Part shown: positions 53,446-62,687 of the stretch, in pieces | Numbering within the stretch: the first letter of the stretch is position 1 | How the letters are laid out: each line of letters opens with the position of its first letter | From: PALSA-243 sp963743705 | GTDB taxonomy: Bacteria; Acidobacteriota; Terriglobia; Bryobacterales; Bryobacteraceae | DNA length: 64,000 nucleotides | Assembly (NCBI GenBank): GCA_963743705.1 | Contig: CAVUQS010000016.1 | Span: 92,446-156,445, forward strand | Direction of reading: 5' to 3' | Translations under genes and position numbers: made by a program | The notes under the pieces: generated by a model | What the model saw: only the letters and a program-made list of their open reading frames with translations | What the model was told of the DNA's origin: nothing | The model's database searches: none

Positions 53446-54687
53446 ATGGCTTCCGGCTTCGAAATGTTCGTGGCCGCGCGGTATCTGAGAGCGCGGCGCA
53501 AGGAAGCGGTGATCTCGATCATCACGGTGATCTCCGTGGCTGGCGTGGCCGCGGGCGTGATGGCGCTGGTGATTGCGCTCGCGGTGACAAATGGATTCCG
53601 CAACACGCTACAACGCAACATGCTGGGCGCGATGGCGCATATCAACGTGCTGAACCGGCGGCAGTTGGACGGCATCACGAATTGGCGTGAATTGGAGGCG
53701 CGCATCCGGAAGATGCCGCACGTGACGGCGGTGGCGCCGGCGCTTTACATGCCGGTGTTTCTGGTCGGGCCAGTAAACTCGAAAGGCATCGAACTGAAGG
53801 GTATCGACGTAGATGCGGAAGTGGCGATCACAGGAGCGCTCAAACATCTCAAGGCGGGCTCGCTCGACCGGTTGCGCGATCCGAACGCGGATCCACCGGG
53901 CATTCTGCTGGGATCAAAACTGGTGTCGGACGACGGGATGCTGCTGAATTCGAAGGTCAAAGTGGTGAGCCCGGAGGGCGAGATGACTATTCTCGGGTTT
54001 CCCAGGCCCGCGATCAAAACCTTCTACGTATCGGGCGTATTTGAGACGAGCTTTGCGGACTTCGACGAAGGGTGGGCGTTCACTTCGATTCAAGCGGCGC
54101 AAAAGGCGCTTTCGCTCGATGACGTGGTGAATCAGATTGAGGTCAACGTGGACGATCTCAACCGGGCGGACGCGTACGCCAAGGACATCGAGAAGGCGAT
54201 CGGCCCGCAGTATACGACCTCGACGTGGAAGGAGCTGAACAAACAGCTCTTTAATGCGCTCAACCTGGAGCGCATCGTCACCATGATCGTGATCGGGCTG
54301 ATTCTGCTGGTGGCTGCGCTGAACATTCTGATCACGCTGGTAATGATGGTAATGGAGAAGTACCGCGACATCGCGGTGCTGATGTCGATGGGCGCGCGGC
54401 CGAGCCAGGTGCGGCGCATCTTCATGCTGCAAGGGGTGCTGATCGGGACCGTGGGGAGCGCCCTGGGGCTGATCCTGGGATACGGCATCTCGTACTTTGC
54501 CGGTAAGTATCATTGGATTCACCTTTCGGACGCTGTGTATCCGATCAGCTATCTACCGTTTGAAGCGCGATGGGTGGACGGGTTCTGGATCGCAGGAGTG
54601 GCTATTCTGGTGAGCTATCTGGCAACGATCTATCCGGCGAGGAGCGCGACGCGAATTGCGCCGGCGGAAGTGTTGCGGTACGAGTAA
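53446..54687 (+). CDS. LolC/LolE-type ABC transporter permease
   Basis: A 413-residue permease of the lipoprotein-releasing type. It has four membrane helices in the 1+3 layout: one near residues 22-48 (AVISIITVISVAGVAAGVMAL), a periplasmic MacB_PCD-like domain (about 50-260), then MIVIGLILLVAALNILITLVMMV, a helix after RRIFMLQGVLIG, and a last one ending YPARSATRIAPAEVLRYE. In Gram-negative bacteria LolCDE extracts lipoproteins for delivery to the outer membrane. No lolD ATPase is next to it. It follows lysS directly. Confidence 0.88.
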   Translation: MASGFEMFVAARYLRARRKEAVISIITVISVAGVAAGVMALVIALAVTNGFRNTLQRNMLGAMAHINVLNRRQLDGITNWRELEARIRKMPHVTAVAPALYMPVFLVGPVNSKGIELKGIDVDAEVAITGALKHLKAGSLDRLRDPNADPPGILLGSKLVSDDGMLLNSKVKVVSPEGEMTILGFPRPAIKTFYVSGVFETSFADFDEGWAFTSIQAAQKALSLDDVVNQIEVNVDDLNRADAYAKDIEKAIGPQYTTSTWKELNKQLFNALNLERIVTMIVIGLILLVAALNILITLVMMVMEKYRDIAVLMSMGARPSQVRRIFMLQGVLIGTVGSALGLILGYGISYFAGKYHWIHLSDAVYPISYLPFEARWVDGFWIAGVAILVSYLATIYPARSATRIAPAEVLRYE

Positions 54688-54692
54688 GGGAA

Positions 54693-54722
54693 GCGCAGGC
54701 CGACCCTAAGGGCGGCCTGCGC
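54693..54722. terminator. Bidirectional hairpin terminator
   Basis: GCGCAGGCCG and CGGCCTGCGC form a perfect 10-base stem with a 10-base loop, exactly between the convergent permease and TPR lipoprotein genes. The + side is followed by a pyrimidine-rich stretch (CACCTTCTATTTCTC), while the - side has none. Confidence 0.6.
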
Positions 54723-54728
54723 CACCTT

Positions 54729-55541
54729 CTATTTCTCTTCGGTCGTGATGCCGTTGGCGTTGGCGGCCTTGGCCTTCTTTTCGGCCAGGACCTTCTTCGC
54801 CTCCATGGCTTTGTCGATCCAGCTGTTGGCCGTGGCGATCTGCTTTTCGAATTCCTTCTGATCGTCGAGCAGGAACGCGCGCTCGCGGATCAGGAGGTTT
54901 TCGTAGGCCATCGCGTCGGCGTAATACGGATCGATCGACAGGCACTTATCGAGGTTGTCCATGCCGCCCTGGATGACCGGATCCCACTTGGCCTTGAGTT
55001 CGGCTTTGACTTTCTTGTCCTTGATGGGGTAGTTGGAATCCATCGGCTGCTTGAGATCGTGCATCGCCTCGGCGTAGGCCGGATACCATTTCGACCAGGC
55101 GATAAAGCCGAGGCTATAGTAGGCGTCGGTGTCCTTGGGGTCGATCTGAATCAGCTTGTGGTACCAAGTTTCGGCGTCATCCAACTTCTTCTGGTTGAGC
55201 ATCAACGTGGCGATGTAAGCGGTCGCGGTCTTATTGTTGGCGTCCTGCTCCAGCACCTTTTTGAACTCGACCATGGCCTGATCGGCCATTTTCTTGTTCT
55301 CGGGTTCATCAGAACCTGGAACATACTGTTGCATGTAGGCTACGCCGAGGTAGAGCCGCGCAGTCGAAAGACTGGGCTCCAGCTCGACGGCCGTCTTGAA
55401 ATGCTCCACCGCCTGCGGGAACTGCGCGTTTTTGAAAGCCGTAACGCCCTCATTGATGTGGCTGCGCGAACGCAATTGGTTGCAGCCACTAGCCAATAAG
55501 ACGAGAGCGGAAACGGCCGCGATGAATATCGATTTACGCAT
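54729..55541 (-). CDS. TPR-repeat lipoprotein
   Basis: A 270-residue lipoprotein: signal sequence with lipobox LASGC (Cys20), then several tetratricopeptide repeats (HINEGVTAFKNAQFPQAVEHFKTAVELEPS, TATAYIATLMLNQKKLDDAETWYHKLIQIDPKD, DAYYSLGFIAWSK and a degenerate fourth near 200-230). The C-terminus is a charged coiled-coil-like helix. It is the last gene of the tonB-exbBD unit, where YbgF/CpoB-like TPR proteins often coordinate Tol or Ton complexes. Confidence 0.87.
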   Translation of the reverse strand: MRKSIFIAAVSALVLLASGCNQLRSRSHINEGVTAFKNAQFPQAVEHFKTAVELEPSLSTARLYLGVAYMQQYVPGSDEPENKKMADQAMVEFKKVLEQDANNKTATAYIATLMLNQKKLDDAETWYHKLIQIDPKDTDAYYSLGFIAWSKWYPAYAEAMHDLKQPMDSNYPIKDKKVKAELKAKWDPVIQGGMDNLDKCLSIDPYYADAMAYENLLIRERAFLLDDQKEFEKQIATANSWIDKAMEAKKVLAEKKAKAANANGITTEEK

Positions 55542-55554
55542 AGTCTTCCAGCTC

Positions 55555-55977
55555 CTACTGCCCGAGGTCTTTAAACGGCATCAGGCCAACTTTATCGATC
55601 CCGGCGCCGTGCGCGATGTCGATGACGTCCGCCACCCACTTGTACTCGATATCCGGATCGCCCTTGACGAACATGACACGCTCAGCGCGGGTCTTGAAGA
55701 TGTCTTCGAGACGTTTGCCCAGAAGAGCTTCCTGGACCGGCTCGGTGTTGATCATCATCGAGTGATCCTTGTCGATGATGACCACGATAGTGCGATCGTC
55801 CGCCTGATTCGGCTTCGAATTCGGCGGCGGAGGCTGAGGAACCAACGCTTCCAAACCCTTGGGCGTGAGGGGCGTGATGACCATGAAGATGATGATCAGC
55901 ACCAGCAACACGTCGATCATCGGCGTCATATTAATATCTGATTTCGGGCCGCCGCCGCCGCCAACTGCCATTCCCAT
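55555..55977 (-). CDS. exbD: ExbD/TolR-family proton channel component
   Basis: A 140-residue protein with one N-terminal membrane helix carrying the essential aspartate (SDINMTPMIDVLLVL) and a periplasmic ExbD domain with a proline-rich linker (QPPPPNSKPNQ). With ExbB it uses the proton gradient to energise TonB. A Gly-rich start (MAVGGGGGPKS) is typical of acidobacterial members. It follows the other exbD after 22 bases. Confidence 0.9.
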   Translation of the reverse strand: MGMAVGGGGGPKSDINMTPMIDVLLVLIIIFMVITPLTPKGLEALVPQPPPPNSKPNQADDRTIVVIIDKDHSMMINTEPVQEALLGKRLEDIFKTRAERVMFVKGDPDIEYKWVADVIDIAHGAGIDKVGLMPFKDLGQ

Positions 55978-55999
55978 AGAATTGCTCCTTAAAAAATTC

Positions 56000-56491
56000 C
56001 TAGTCGCCGGATGGCGAGCCTTGCTTCTTCTGATTGTCCGGATTCGCCGGGTGGTGCTCTTCGCCCTGGATCTGCTCGGTGAGAAGGCCTAACTGATCGA
56101 CGCCAGCGGCTTGCAAATTCTGCACTACTTCCAAAACCACGGAGTACTTCGCGCGGCCATCGGCCTTGAGGAAGCATTCCTTATCCGTGCGGTTTTGCAG
56201 CATGTCCTTGATCTTGGGGGTTAATTGGTCGGGTGGGACCGCATCCCGGCCCAAAAACGTCTTGCCATCCTTGGTGACCGAAATCAGCACCGCGTCGGTG
56301 CGGTCGGCCGCCTGCATGGCGATCGGGTTGTGCGTCTTCACCATGTCGATCGGCACGCCTTTCGACAACATTGGCGTGATGACCATGAAGATGATGAGCA
56401 GCACGAGCATCACGTCCACCATAGGGGTGACGTTGATGTCGGCTACCGGCGGCGGCGCCTTCTGTTTCAGCATGTCTTGCATATCGCCCAT
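56000..56491 (-). CDS. exbD: ExbD/TolR-family proton channel component, second copy
   Basis: A 163-residue paralogue of the adjacent ExbD: the membrane helix with its aspartate (ADINVTPMVDVMLVLLIIF), then a periplasmic domain with DAVLISVTKDGKTFLG and YSVVLEVVQNLQAAGVDQLGLLTEQ. It has a longer N-terminus and a polar tail. Two different ExbD proteins with one ExbB are common in Acidobacteria and delta-proteobacteria, where they may form a heteromeric channel. Confidence 0.9.
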   Translation of the reverse strand: MGDMQDMLKQKAPPPVADINVTPMVDVMLVLLIIFMVITPMLSKGVPIDMVKTHNPIAMQAADRTDAVLISVTKDGKTFLGRDAVPPDQLTPKIKDMLQNRTDKECFLKADGRAKYSVVLEVVQNLQAAGVDQLGLLTEQIQGEEHHPANPDNQKKQGSPSGD

Positions 56492-56618
56492 ACTATTTCT
56501 CCAATTCTACGCGGCTCATTTCCCCCGAGCCGCGCAATGGGAGGAGCCCGCGGCGCGGACTCCCCTCACTGTCAACTCGCAAAAAGACACCGTTCTTAAC
56601 TACGGGACCTGCGGAGCA

Positions 56619-57365
56619 TTATTTCCTGGCAGCTCCACGCTGCGACCGCTTCAGGAAGTAGTCGATCAACTCAGAGCTGGAGTTACCCATTTCCACGTCG
56701 AACGCTTCGATGCGATTGGTGAAATAGTTAAACGCCCACACCGCGGGGACGGCCACGAACAGACCGATAGCGGTGGTAACAAGGGCTTCGGAAATACCGC
56801 CGGCCACAGCGCCGAGACCGGTGGACTTCTGACTCGAAATGCCCTGGAACGCGTTGATGATGCCGGCGACGGTTCCGAACAGACCGACGAACGGAGCGGA
56901 CGACGCGATGGTCGCCAGGCCCGAAACGCCGCGCTTCAGTTCGGCATGGACGATGGCTTCGGCGCGCTCGAGAGCGCGACGCGAGGCTTCGATTTCTTCG
57001 CCGGGGATATCCGTCGAGATCTGATGCGCCTGGAATTCCTGAAGACCGGCCACCACAACCTTCGCCAAATGGCTCTTCTTGTAGCGATCGGCGATCTTGA
57101 CGGCCTCATCCAGCTTGCCTTCGCGGAGAGCGCCGGCCACGGCCGGAGCAAACGCGCGCGACTGCTTCTTGGCAGCGTTATAAGCCATGAAGCGATCGAT
57201 CATGACGCCGATGGAATACGCCGACATCAGAAACAGCAAGATGACGACGCCGCGGGCCAATCCGCCCATCTGCGCCCAGAGGTGGACGGGATCCCAACCT
57301 ACGCTGCTATCGTCCTGCAACATGAAGAATAGGGACCATACGTGATGAAATTGCAAAGCCAACAT
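56619..57365 (-). CDS. exbB: ExbB/TolQ-family proton channel protein
   Basis: A 248-residue membrane protein with three helices of the MotA/TolQ/ExbB type: residues about 35-55 (GGLARGVVILLFLMSAYSIGVMI), and 155-175 and 190-215 around GLFGTVAGIINAFQGI and EALVTTAIGLFVAVPAVWAFNYF. The long cytoplasmic loop (65-150) includes the family AEAIVHAELKRGVSGLATIASSAPFVGLFGTV pattern. It pairs with the two ExbD proteins and TonB. Confidence 0.92.
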   Translation of the reverse strand: MLALQFHHVWSLFFMLQDDSSVGWDPVHLWAQMGGLARGVVILLFLMSAYSIGVMIDRFMAYNAAKKQSRAFAPAVAGALREGKLDEAVKIADRYKKSHLAKVVVAGLQEFQAHQISTDIPGEEIEASRRALERAEAIVHAELKRGVSGLATIASSAPFVGLFGTVAGIINAFQGISSQKSTGLGAVAGGISEALVTTAIGLFVAVPAVWAFNYFTNRIEAFDVEMGNSSSELIDYFLKRSQRGAARK

Positions 57366-57435
57366 TCTTGTGTTTTCTCCTGCGAGTTGATTTTTGTACT
57401 TCTCTAACCGACGTTCGTTAAGGACCGCCGGGTTA

Positions 57436-58188
57436 CTACTGACCTAAAGTAAAGATCACATCGATGGTTGTACTGACCTTTACGGGTTGCTCATTCAACA
57501 TGGTGGGCTGGTAAATCCACTGCTTGACCGCGTCAAGCGCCGCCTGACGAAGCAGCGGGTGGCCGCTTACCACGTGCAGTTCCTCAATCTTGCCATTCTC
57601 GCCGATGATGGCGGCGAGTTCCACGGTGCCCGAAACGCGCGCCTGGCGCGCGATCTGGGGATAAACCGGCTGCGGGTTGCGAACCAGTCTAGCCGCCTGC
57701 ACGCGACCGCCGACCGTGATGGGGCCGGTGGGCTTGGGGGGCTCTTTCTTTTCCACCTTCGGGGGCGGCGGAGGCGCAGCCGAGGGAATGCCGCCCAGGA
57801 TACCACCGAGAACGCCGCCTACGGCGCCGCCGGCAACGCCGCCGGGCACGCCGCCCGCGACGCCAACGCTGGCGCTAGGGGCTTCGTCTTCCTGAATCTG
57901 CTTGATCTCTTTAGGAATGATTTTCGGCACGAGCAACTTGCCGGCGTCGAACTGCCGCGGGATGACCTTCACGACCTTGGGCGCCTGCGGCGGCGGAGGT
58001 GGCGGCGGCGGTGGCGGCGGCGGCGGCGCGGTAATCAGCGACGTCAACTGCGCAGCAGGCAAGACGTCGAAATAAATCAATGGCAGTACGACGAGAATGG
58101 CAAGAGCCAGTATCTGTACGACGAATGAAAGGATAACCGTCTTCGTCGTGTTGGTCTTGCCAGTTTGTACAAATGTTTGCTCAAACAT
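57436..58188 (-). CDS. tonB: TonB-family energy transducer
   Basis: A 250-residue TonB: a short cytoplasmic start, one membrane helix (residues about 16-40, VILSFVVQILALAILVVLPLIYF), a rigid linker with thirteen consecutive prolines (about 55-67), a Gly/Val-rich repeat (GVPGGVAGGAVGGVLGGILGG near 115-135), another proline run, and the C-terminal TonB domain (ARLVRNPQPVYPQIARQARVSGTVELAAIIGENGKIEELHVVSGHPLLRQAALDAVKQWIYQP). It reaches outer-membrane receptors for substrate uptake. It is encoded 12 bases after secF. Confidence 0.92.
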   Translation of the reverse strand: MFEQTFVQTGKTNTTKTVILSFVVQILALAILVVLPLIYFDVLPAAQLTSLITAPPPPPPPPPPPPPQAPKVVKVIPRQFDAGKLLVPKIIPKEIKQIQEDEAPSASVGVAGGVPGGVAGGAVGGVLGGILGGIPSAAPPPPPKVEKKEPPKPTGPITVGGRVQAARLVRNPQPVYPQIARQARVSGTVELAAIIGENGKIEELHVVSGHPLLRQAALDAVKQWIYQPTMLNEQPVKVSTTIDVIFTLGQ

Positions 58189-58200
58189 GCAAATTCCCCC

Positions 58201-59427
58201 CTATTTAACCGCCTTGGTAGGCTTGCGGACGGGTTCCGTCCGCGATGCGGCAGCCACCGCCGAACCCGTCTTGCGCCGCTGATCGACATAGTTATGCCAA
58301 AACAGCACGATGGGGCTGGCGATGAACACCGAAGAATACGTCCCTACGAGAATTCCACAAACCAATGCAAATGAGAAACCGTGCAGCACCGGGCCGCCGA
58401 ACAGGAAAAGCGCAAGCGCGGTGAGGAAAGTCAGACCGGATGTCATTACGGTCCGGCTCAGCGTCTGATTGACGGCGATATTCATCACGCGCTCGAGCGG
58501 TTCGCGCCGCGAGAGCTTCAAGTTCTCACGGATGCGATCAAAGATGACAATCGTATCATTCATCGAATAGCCGACGAGGGTGAGCAAGGCGGCGATTACG
58601 GTCATCGAAATCTGCTCGTTGAAAATGGAGAACAGACCGATGGTGATGATGGTGTCGTGGAAGACGGCGATCACTGCGCCGACGCCGTAGATCCACTCGA
58701 AACGGAAAGCAATGTAGACCAGCATGCCGGCCAACGCATAGAGCGTGGCAAGCACAGCCTTCTGCCGCAGCGCCGCGCCTACTTTAGGACCGACCATCTG
58801 CACTTCGAGCACATGGTAGGGCGCGAGATAAGTTTCCTGCTGCAACACGTTCATGATTTGCGGCGTCATGCCCGACACGCCGTTCAGCTCGCTGAGATTC
58901 GAGACGATACCGGAGTGCGTCCTGGAATAGGAGAGGATGTTCGACGTCAGCGCATTCACCTGATCGGTTCCCATGGGAACGTTGTTGCGCGAAAGAGCAT
59001 CGCGAAGCCGGGTGGCCAACGCATCCTGCGAAGTGTTGTTGAGATCGAGCTTGCCGCCGGCGGGCTGACCGAACGTATCCTCCATCACCTTAGCCATGGC
59101 GGCGCGGTTGAGATTCAATTGCGCCTCATCCTGGAGCTCAGTGCCAATTTCGACTTCGTTCTGAGTCGAAGGATCGGTGATGGTTTGCACGGTCACGTCG
59201 CCCTTGATCTGGCTGGAGTGGGAAAAAGCCGACCTGATCTTCTCCAACGGCGGATTTTGGGCGAATTTAACGGTCATAAGCGCGCCGCCTCTGAAATCGA
59301 TGCCGTAGTTCAAACCGCCTTTCAGGGCTATACTTCCCAGTCCAGCGACGGTCAGAATCAGCGAAGCAACGATAAACGGCCACTTTTTCCCGAGAAAATC
59401 GTAGTTTGTGTTCTTAAATAATTCCAT
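58201..59427 (-). CDS. secF: Protein translocase subunit SecF (long form)
   Basis: SecF and SecD pull exported proteins across the membrane with the proton gradient. The 408-residue protein has the N-terminal NYDFLGKKWPFIVASLILTVAGLGSI helix, the GGLNYGIDFRGGALMTV start of the P1 domain, and the C-terminal RND-type helices (YIAFRFEWIYGVGAVIAVFHDTI, SMNDTIVIFDRIREN, NQTLSRTVMTSGLTFLTALALFLFGG). Escherichia coli SecF is about 320 residues; the extra length lies in the extracytoplasmic P1 region (about 90-215). The start follows an in-frame upstream ATG lacking similarity. Confidence 0.93.
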   Translation of the reverse strand: MELFKNTNYDFLGKKWPFIVASLILTVAGLGSIALKGGLNYGIDFRGGALMTVKFAQNPPLEKIRSAFSHSSQIKGDVTVQTITDPSTQNEVEIGTELQDEAQLNLNRAAMAKVMEDTFGQPAGGKLDLNNTSQDALATRLRDALSRNNVPMGTDQVNALTSNILSYSRTHSGIVSNLSELNGVSGMTPQIMNVLQQETYLAPYHVLEVQMVGPKVGAALRQKAVLATLYALAGMLVYIAFRFEWIYGVGAVIAVFHDTIITIGLFSIFNEQISMTVIAALLTLVGYSMNDTIVIFDRIRENLKLSRREPLERVMNIAVNQTLSRTVMTSGLTFLTALALFLFGGPVLHGFSFALVCGILVGTYSSVFIASPIVLFWHNYVDQRRKTGSAVAAASRTEPVRKPTKAVK

Positions 59428-59540
59428 CGAACCTTGCCGTGCTGGTCTGCCGCTTAAACAATTCGACACCAGCGATCTAGAATTTGTTCCCGTAAATACT
59501 GCGGACTAAACGCCCGCCAGAGGCTGCATGCCAACCCCTA

Positions 59541-61160
59541 CTAAATGCTGAGGGCCTCCTGCCGACGGCCGGAAAGCTCCCAGGCGAAAATCGTTTTCGA
59601 AACGAAGACAGCGGTGAACACGTTGGCTGCCAAACCGATGGTCAGGGTTACCGCGAAACCCTTCACAGGCCCTTCCCCAAAGAGGAACAGGAAAGCGCAG
59701 GACACGATGGTGGTGACGTGGGTATCCACGATGGTCCACCAGGCCTTTCCGAAGCCCGCATCCACAGCGGCGACGACGGATTTACCGGAGCGCAACTCTT
59801 CGCGGATGCGCTCGAAAATCAGGACGTTGGAATCGACCGCCATACCGATGGTGAGAATGACGCCGGCGATGCCCGGCAGCGTCAAGACGGCGCCGAAGTA
59901 AGAGATGGCCGCCAGCAGAATAATGGCGTTGAAGATCAGCGCGAGGACGGCATTGATACCGCTGCGCTTATAGTAGACGAGCATCACGAGCACGACCGCG
60001 ATCAAACCGGCGAGGCCGGCGACGAAGCCTTCGTGAATGGAATCGGCGCCGAGGGACGGGCCGATGGAGCGCTCTTCGAGATACTTGATGCCGGCCGGCA
60101 AGGAGCCGGAGCGCAGGTAGCGGGAAAGATCGACCGCTTCATCCTGGGTAGCGAGGCCGGTGATGCGGCCGGAATCTTCGATTTTGTCGTTGATTTTGGC
60201 GACGCTGACGGCCTGATTATCGAGAACGACGGCGAGGTAATTATTGATGTTCGCGCCGGTATACACGCCGAAACGCTTGCCGGCGTCAGGCGAGAGGCTG
60301 AAATCGGTTTCCCATCCGCGCATCTCACCCTGGCTGGGACGCGCGTTGCGCATTTCCTGGCCGCTGACGATGGGGTTCTTGCCCACGAGATACCACTGCT
60401 CGCTGTCAGTACTGCCGCGCGGCTTGAGGCGCACCAGCTTGGTGTTCAGCGGCAGAATTCCGCCATGCTGCGCCAGCGCCGCATCTTTGCTTGGGTAGGG
60501 ATTGGGGTCTTTGACGTCGTCGATTTCGAGGACGGCGGCGGTTCCGATCAGCTGCTTCACGCGAGCGGGATCGTCAACGCCCGGGAGCTGCACCAGGATC
60601 TGATAATCGGCGCCGGCGCGGCCATATTGCTGCACCGATTTTTCCGCCAGGCCGAGCTGGTCGATACGGTTGCCGATGGTATCGATGGAGCGCTGGACGG
60701 TTTCGGTTTCGAGCGCCAGCAAATCGGTGGGCTTCAACTTCAACTGATAATCGGTGGAATTGAGAGCGGTGAGATTGTAGGTGGTGTAGCGGTCGGTAAC
60801 GATATCGCGGAAGGCGCCGGCCTGCCCAGGTTGAACGCCCTTAACGGTGAGCGCGACCTGACTGGAATCGCCGACGGAGGCGACGTCGTTCACGTCCATG
60901 CCGCCCCAGGTGACGTTCTGCTTCTTGAGATCTTCCTTCAAGCGCTCAGCGACGCCGAGAGCATCGGCCTTCACCGCATCCTGCACCTGAACTTCGAGCA
61001 CCAGGTGGGAGCCGCCCTTCAGATCGAGACCAAGATGGATATTGTTGGAGAAATTCTTTTCAATATCGGCAAAAGATTTGGGAAAGCCGATGATGCCGTA
61101 TACGCACGCCAGGATGACTACGACGATAATCACCGCTCGGGCCGTCAGATTCGTTTGCAT
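59541..61160 (-). CDS. secD: Protein translocase subunit SecD
   Basis: A 539-residue SecD: first helix (AVIIVVVILACVYGIIGF), then IHLGLDLKGGSHLVLEVQV, a large P1 domain with DRIDQLGLAEKSVQQYG and ILVQLPGVDDPARVKQLIG, and five further helices with the functional motif AVDSNVLIFERIREELRSGKSV. Its C-terminus (VFVSKTIFAWELSGRRQ) is normal. It precedes secF and follows yajC, as in most bacteria. Confidence 0.94.
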   Translation of the reverse strand: MQTNLTARAVIIVVVILACVYGIIGFPKSFADIEKNFSNNIHLGLDLKGGSHLVLEVQVQDAVKADALGVAERLKEDLKKQNVTWGGMDVNDVASVGDSSQVALTVKGVQPGQAGAFRDIVTDRYTTYNLTALNSTDYQLKLKPTDLLALETETVQRSIDTIGNRIDQLGLAEKSVQQYGRAGADYQILVQLPGVDDPARVKQLIGTAAVLEIDDVKDPNPYPSKDAALAQHGGILPLNTKLVRLKPRGSTDSEQWYLVGKNPIVSGQEMRNARPSQGEMRGWETDFSLSPDAGKRFGVYTGANINNYLAVVLDNQAVSVAKINDKIEDSGRITGLATQDEAVDLSRYLRSGSLPAGIKYLEERSIGPSLGADSIHEGFVAGLAGLIAVVLVMLVYYKRSGINAVLALIFNAIILLAAISYFGAVLTLPGIAGVILTIGMAVDSNVLIFERIREELRSGKSVVAAVDAGFGKAWWTIVDTHVTTIVSCAFLFLFGEGPVKGFAVTLTIGLAANVFTAVFVSKTIFAWELSGRRQEALSI

Positions 61161-61189
61161 GGGAGTTTTAAAGCCTGTCGTATAGAGTA

Positions 61190-61507
61190 CTACTTCTTCA
61201 CGTCACCCGCGGAGACGATACTCGAAACCGCGCTACGAGCTACCTGGATTCTAATATTGTCCGGCTTCACGCGGAGGACCAGCGTATCGTCCTCTTGAAT
61301 CGCGGAAATGGTTCCCACGATACCGCCGCTGGTGAGAACCGTTTGCCCATTTTCGAGGGCGGCGAGCATCTTCTGCGTATTCCGGCGCTGCCGCTGCATG
61401 GGGAAAAAAATGAGGATATAGAAGACCGCGAACAGCAGTAGCGGGAGCAGCAGTTGAGCCCAAGGGCTAGACGCCGCGCCTTGGAATAGAAAGAGATTCA
61501 GGAACAC
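61190..61507 (-). CDS. yajC: Preprotein translocase subunit YajC
   Basis: A 105-residue single-pass membrane protein. The helix is residues 16-37 (WAQLLLPLLLFAVFYILIFFPM), followed by QRQRRNTQKMLAALENGQTVLTSGGIVGTISAIQEDDTLVLRV, the YajC soluble motif. It joins SecDF to improve export. It lies 29 bases before secD. Confidence 0.94.
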   Translation of the reverse strand: MFLNLFLFQGAASSPWAQLLLPLLLFAVFYILIFFPMQRQRRNTQKMLAALENGQTVLTSGGIVGTISAIQEDDTLVLRVKPDNIRIQVARSAVSSIVSAGDVKK

Positions 61508-61538
61508 GTTTTTCCGCCGTTGAGCATTGCATAGGCGC

Positions 61539-62687
61539 TCATTCCGCGGGGTTTTCCGGCACGGAAGAAGCGCGTACGCCCTTTAAATAGTCTAAAAATG
61601 AATTCGCCAGTATAGCACAACGAATCTCGCGCATGATGTCAAGGTACCGCCGGATGTTGTGTCGCGTGGCCAAGCTGGCGTACAAAATCTCCCCGCTCAG
61701 GAAGAGGTGCCTCAGGTAGGAACGGGAATAACTTTTACAAGTATAGCAAGAGCAATTCGGATCAAGCGGGCGTGAATCCTCTTTATGCCTAGCGTGCTTG
61801 ATAATTATGCGGCCTTCGGAGGTGAAAAGGTAGCCATTGCGGGCGTTGCGGGAGGGCAGAACGCAATCCATCATGTCGATGCCGCGGGCGACGTATTCGG
61901 GCAACTCGGCGGGCATGCCGACGCCCATGGCGTAGCGCGGCCGGTTACGGGGGAGGATCTCCCCGGTGGCCTCGACCATTTCGAGGCTGAGCGGGCGCGG
62001 CTCGCCGACCGAGAGTCCGCCGACGGCATAGCCATCGGCATCGAGATCGAGAAGGGCCGTGGCGCATTCGCGGCGGAGATCGGGAAACATGGACCCCTGG
62101 ACGATGGGGAAGAGCGCGTGGCGGGTGGGACTCTGGGCGATGCGTTCCTGGAAATGCCGGTTGGCCTGATGCGCCCAACGAAGGGTGCGGTGCATGCTTT
62201 CGCGGGCGTACTCGTGGCTGACGGGATACTCGGGGCACTCGTCGAGCACCATGAGGATGTCGCTGCCGAAGGCGAGTTGAGCATCGACGGTGGATTCGGG
62301 CGTGAAGGTGTGGGCGCTGCCATCGAGGTGGGATTGAAACGTGACGCCATGCTCGGTGATTTTGCGGAGGCTGGAGAGGCTGAAGACCTGGAAACCGCCG
62401 GAATCGGTGAGGATGGCGTTGGGCCAGGACATGAAGCGGTGCAGGCCGCCGAGGGAGCGGATGAGCTCGTGGCCGGGGCGCAGATACAGGTGGTAGGTGT
62501 TGGCGAGCAGGATGGGGACGCCAAGGTCGTCGGCGAGATCGCGCTGCGAGAGTCCTTTTACGGTGGCTTGGGTGCCGACGGGCATGAAAACGGGGGTCTC
62601 GATGGTTCCGTGGGCGGTGTGGAGGAGCCCGGCGCGGGCACGGGTGTGCGGACACTCGGCCTGGAGCTCAAAGGTGACTTGGGGCAA
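61539..62687 (-). CDS. tgt: tRNA-guanine transglycosylase (queuosine synthesis)
   Basis: It exchanges guanine for preQ1 at the wobble position of GUN tRNAs. The 382-residue protein has GTQATVKGLSQRDL, the active-site NTYHLYLRPGHELI and LTDSGGFQVFSLSSL (catalytic Asp), the second catalytic Asp in YAMGVGMPAELPEYVARGIDMMDCVLPSRNARNG, and the zinc site CSCYTCKSYSRSYLRHL. It is the first gene of the tgt-yajC-secDF unit, an old and widespread gene order. Confidence 0.95.
   Translation of the reverse strand: MPQVTFELQAECPHTRARAGLLHTAHGTIETPVFMPVGTQATVKGLSQRDLADDLGVPILLANTYHLYLRPGHELIRSLGGLHRFMSWPNAILTDSGGFQVFSLSSLRKITEHGVTFQSHLDGSAHTFTPESTVDAQLAFGSDILMVLDECPEYPVSHEYARESMHRTLRWAHQANRHFQERIAQSPTRHALFPIVQGSMFPDLRRECATALLDLDADGYAVGGLSVGEPRPLSLEMVEATGEILPRNRPRYAMGVGMPAELPEYVARGIDMMDCVLPSRNARNGYLFTSEGRIIIKHARHKEDSRPLDPNCSCYTCKSYSRSYLRHLFLSGEILYASLATRHNIRRYLDIMREIRCAILANSFLDYLKGVRASSVPENPAE

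Noticed and set aside
59718..61298. Open frame of 526 codons on the + strand
   Set aside because: It lies opposite secD, which has full family motifs, and its sequence is an Asp/Gly/His-rich mirror of the coding strand. Long antisense frames are expected at this GC content.
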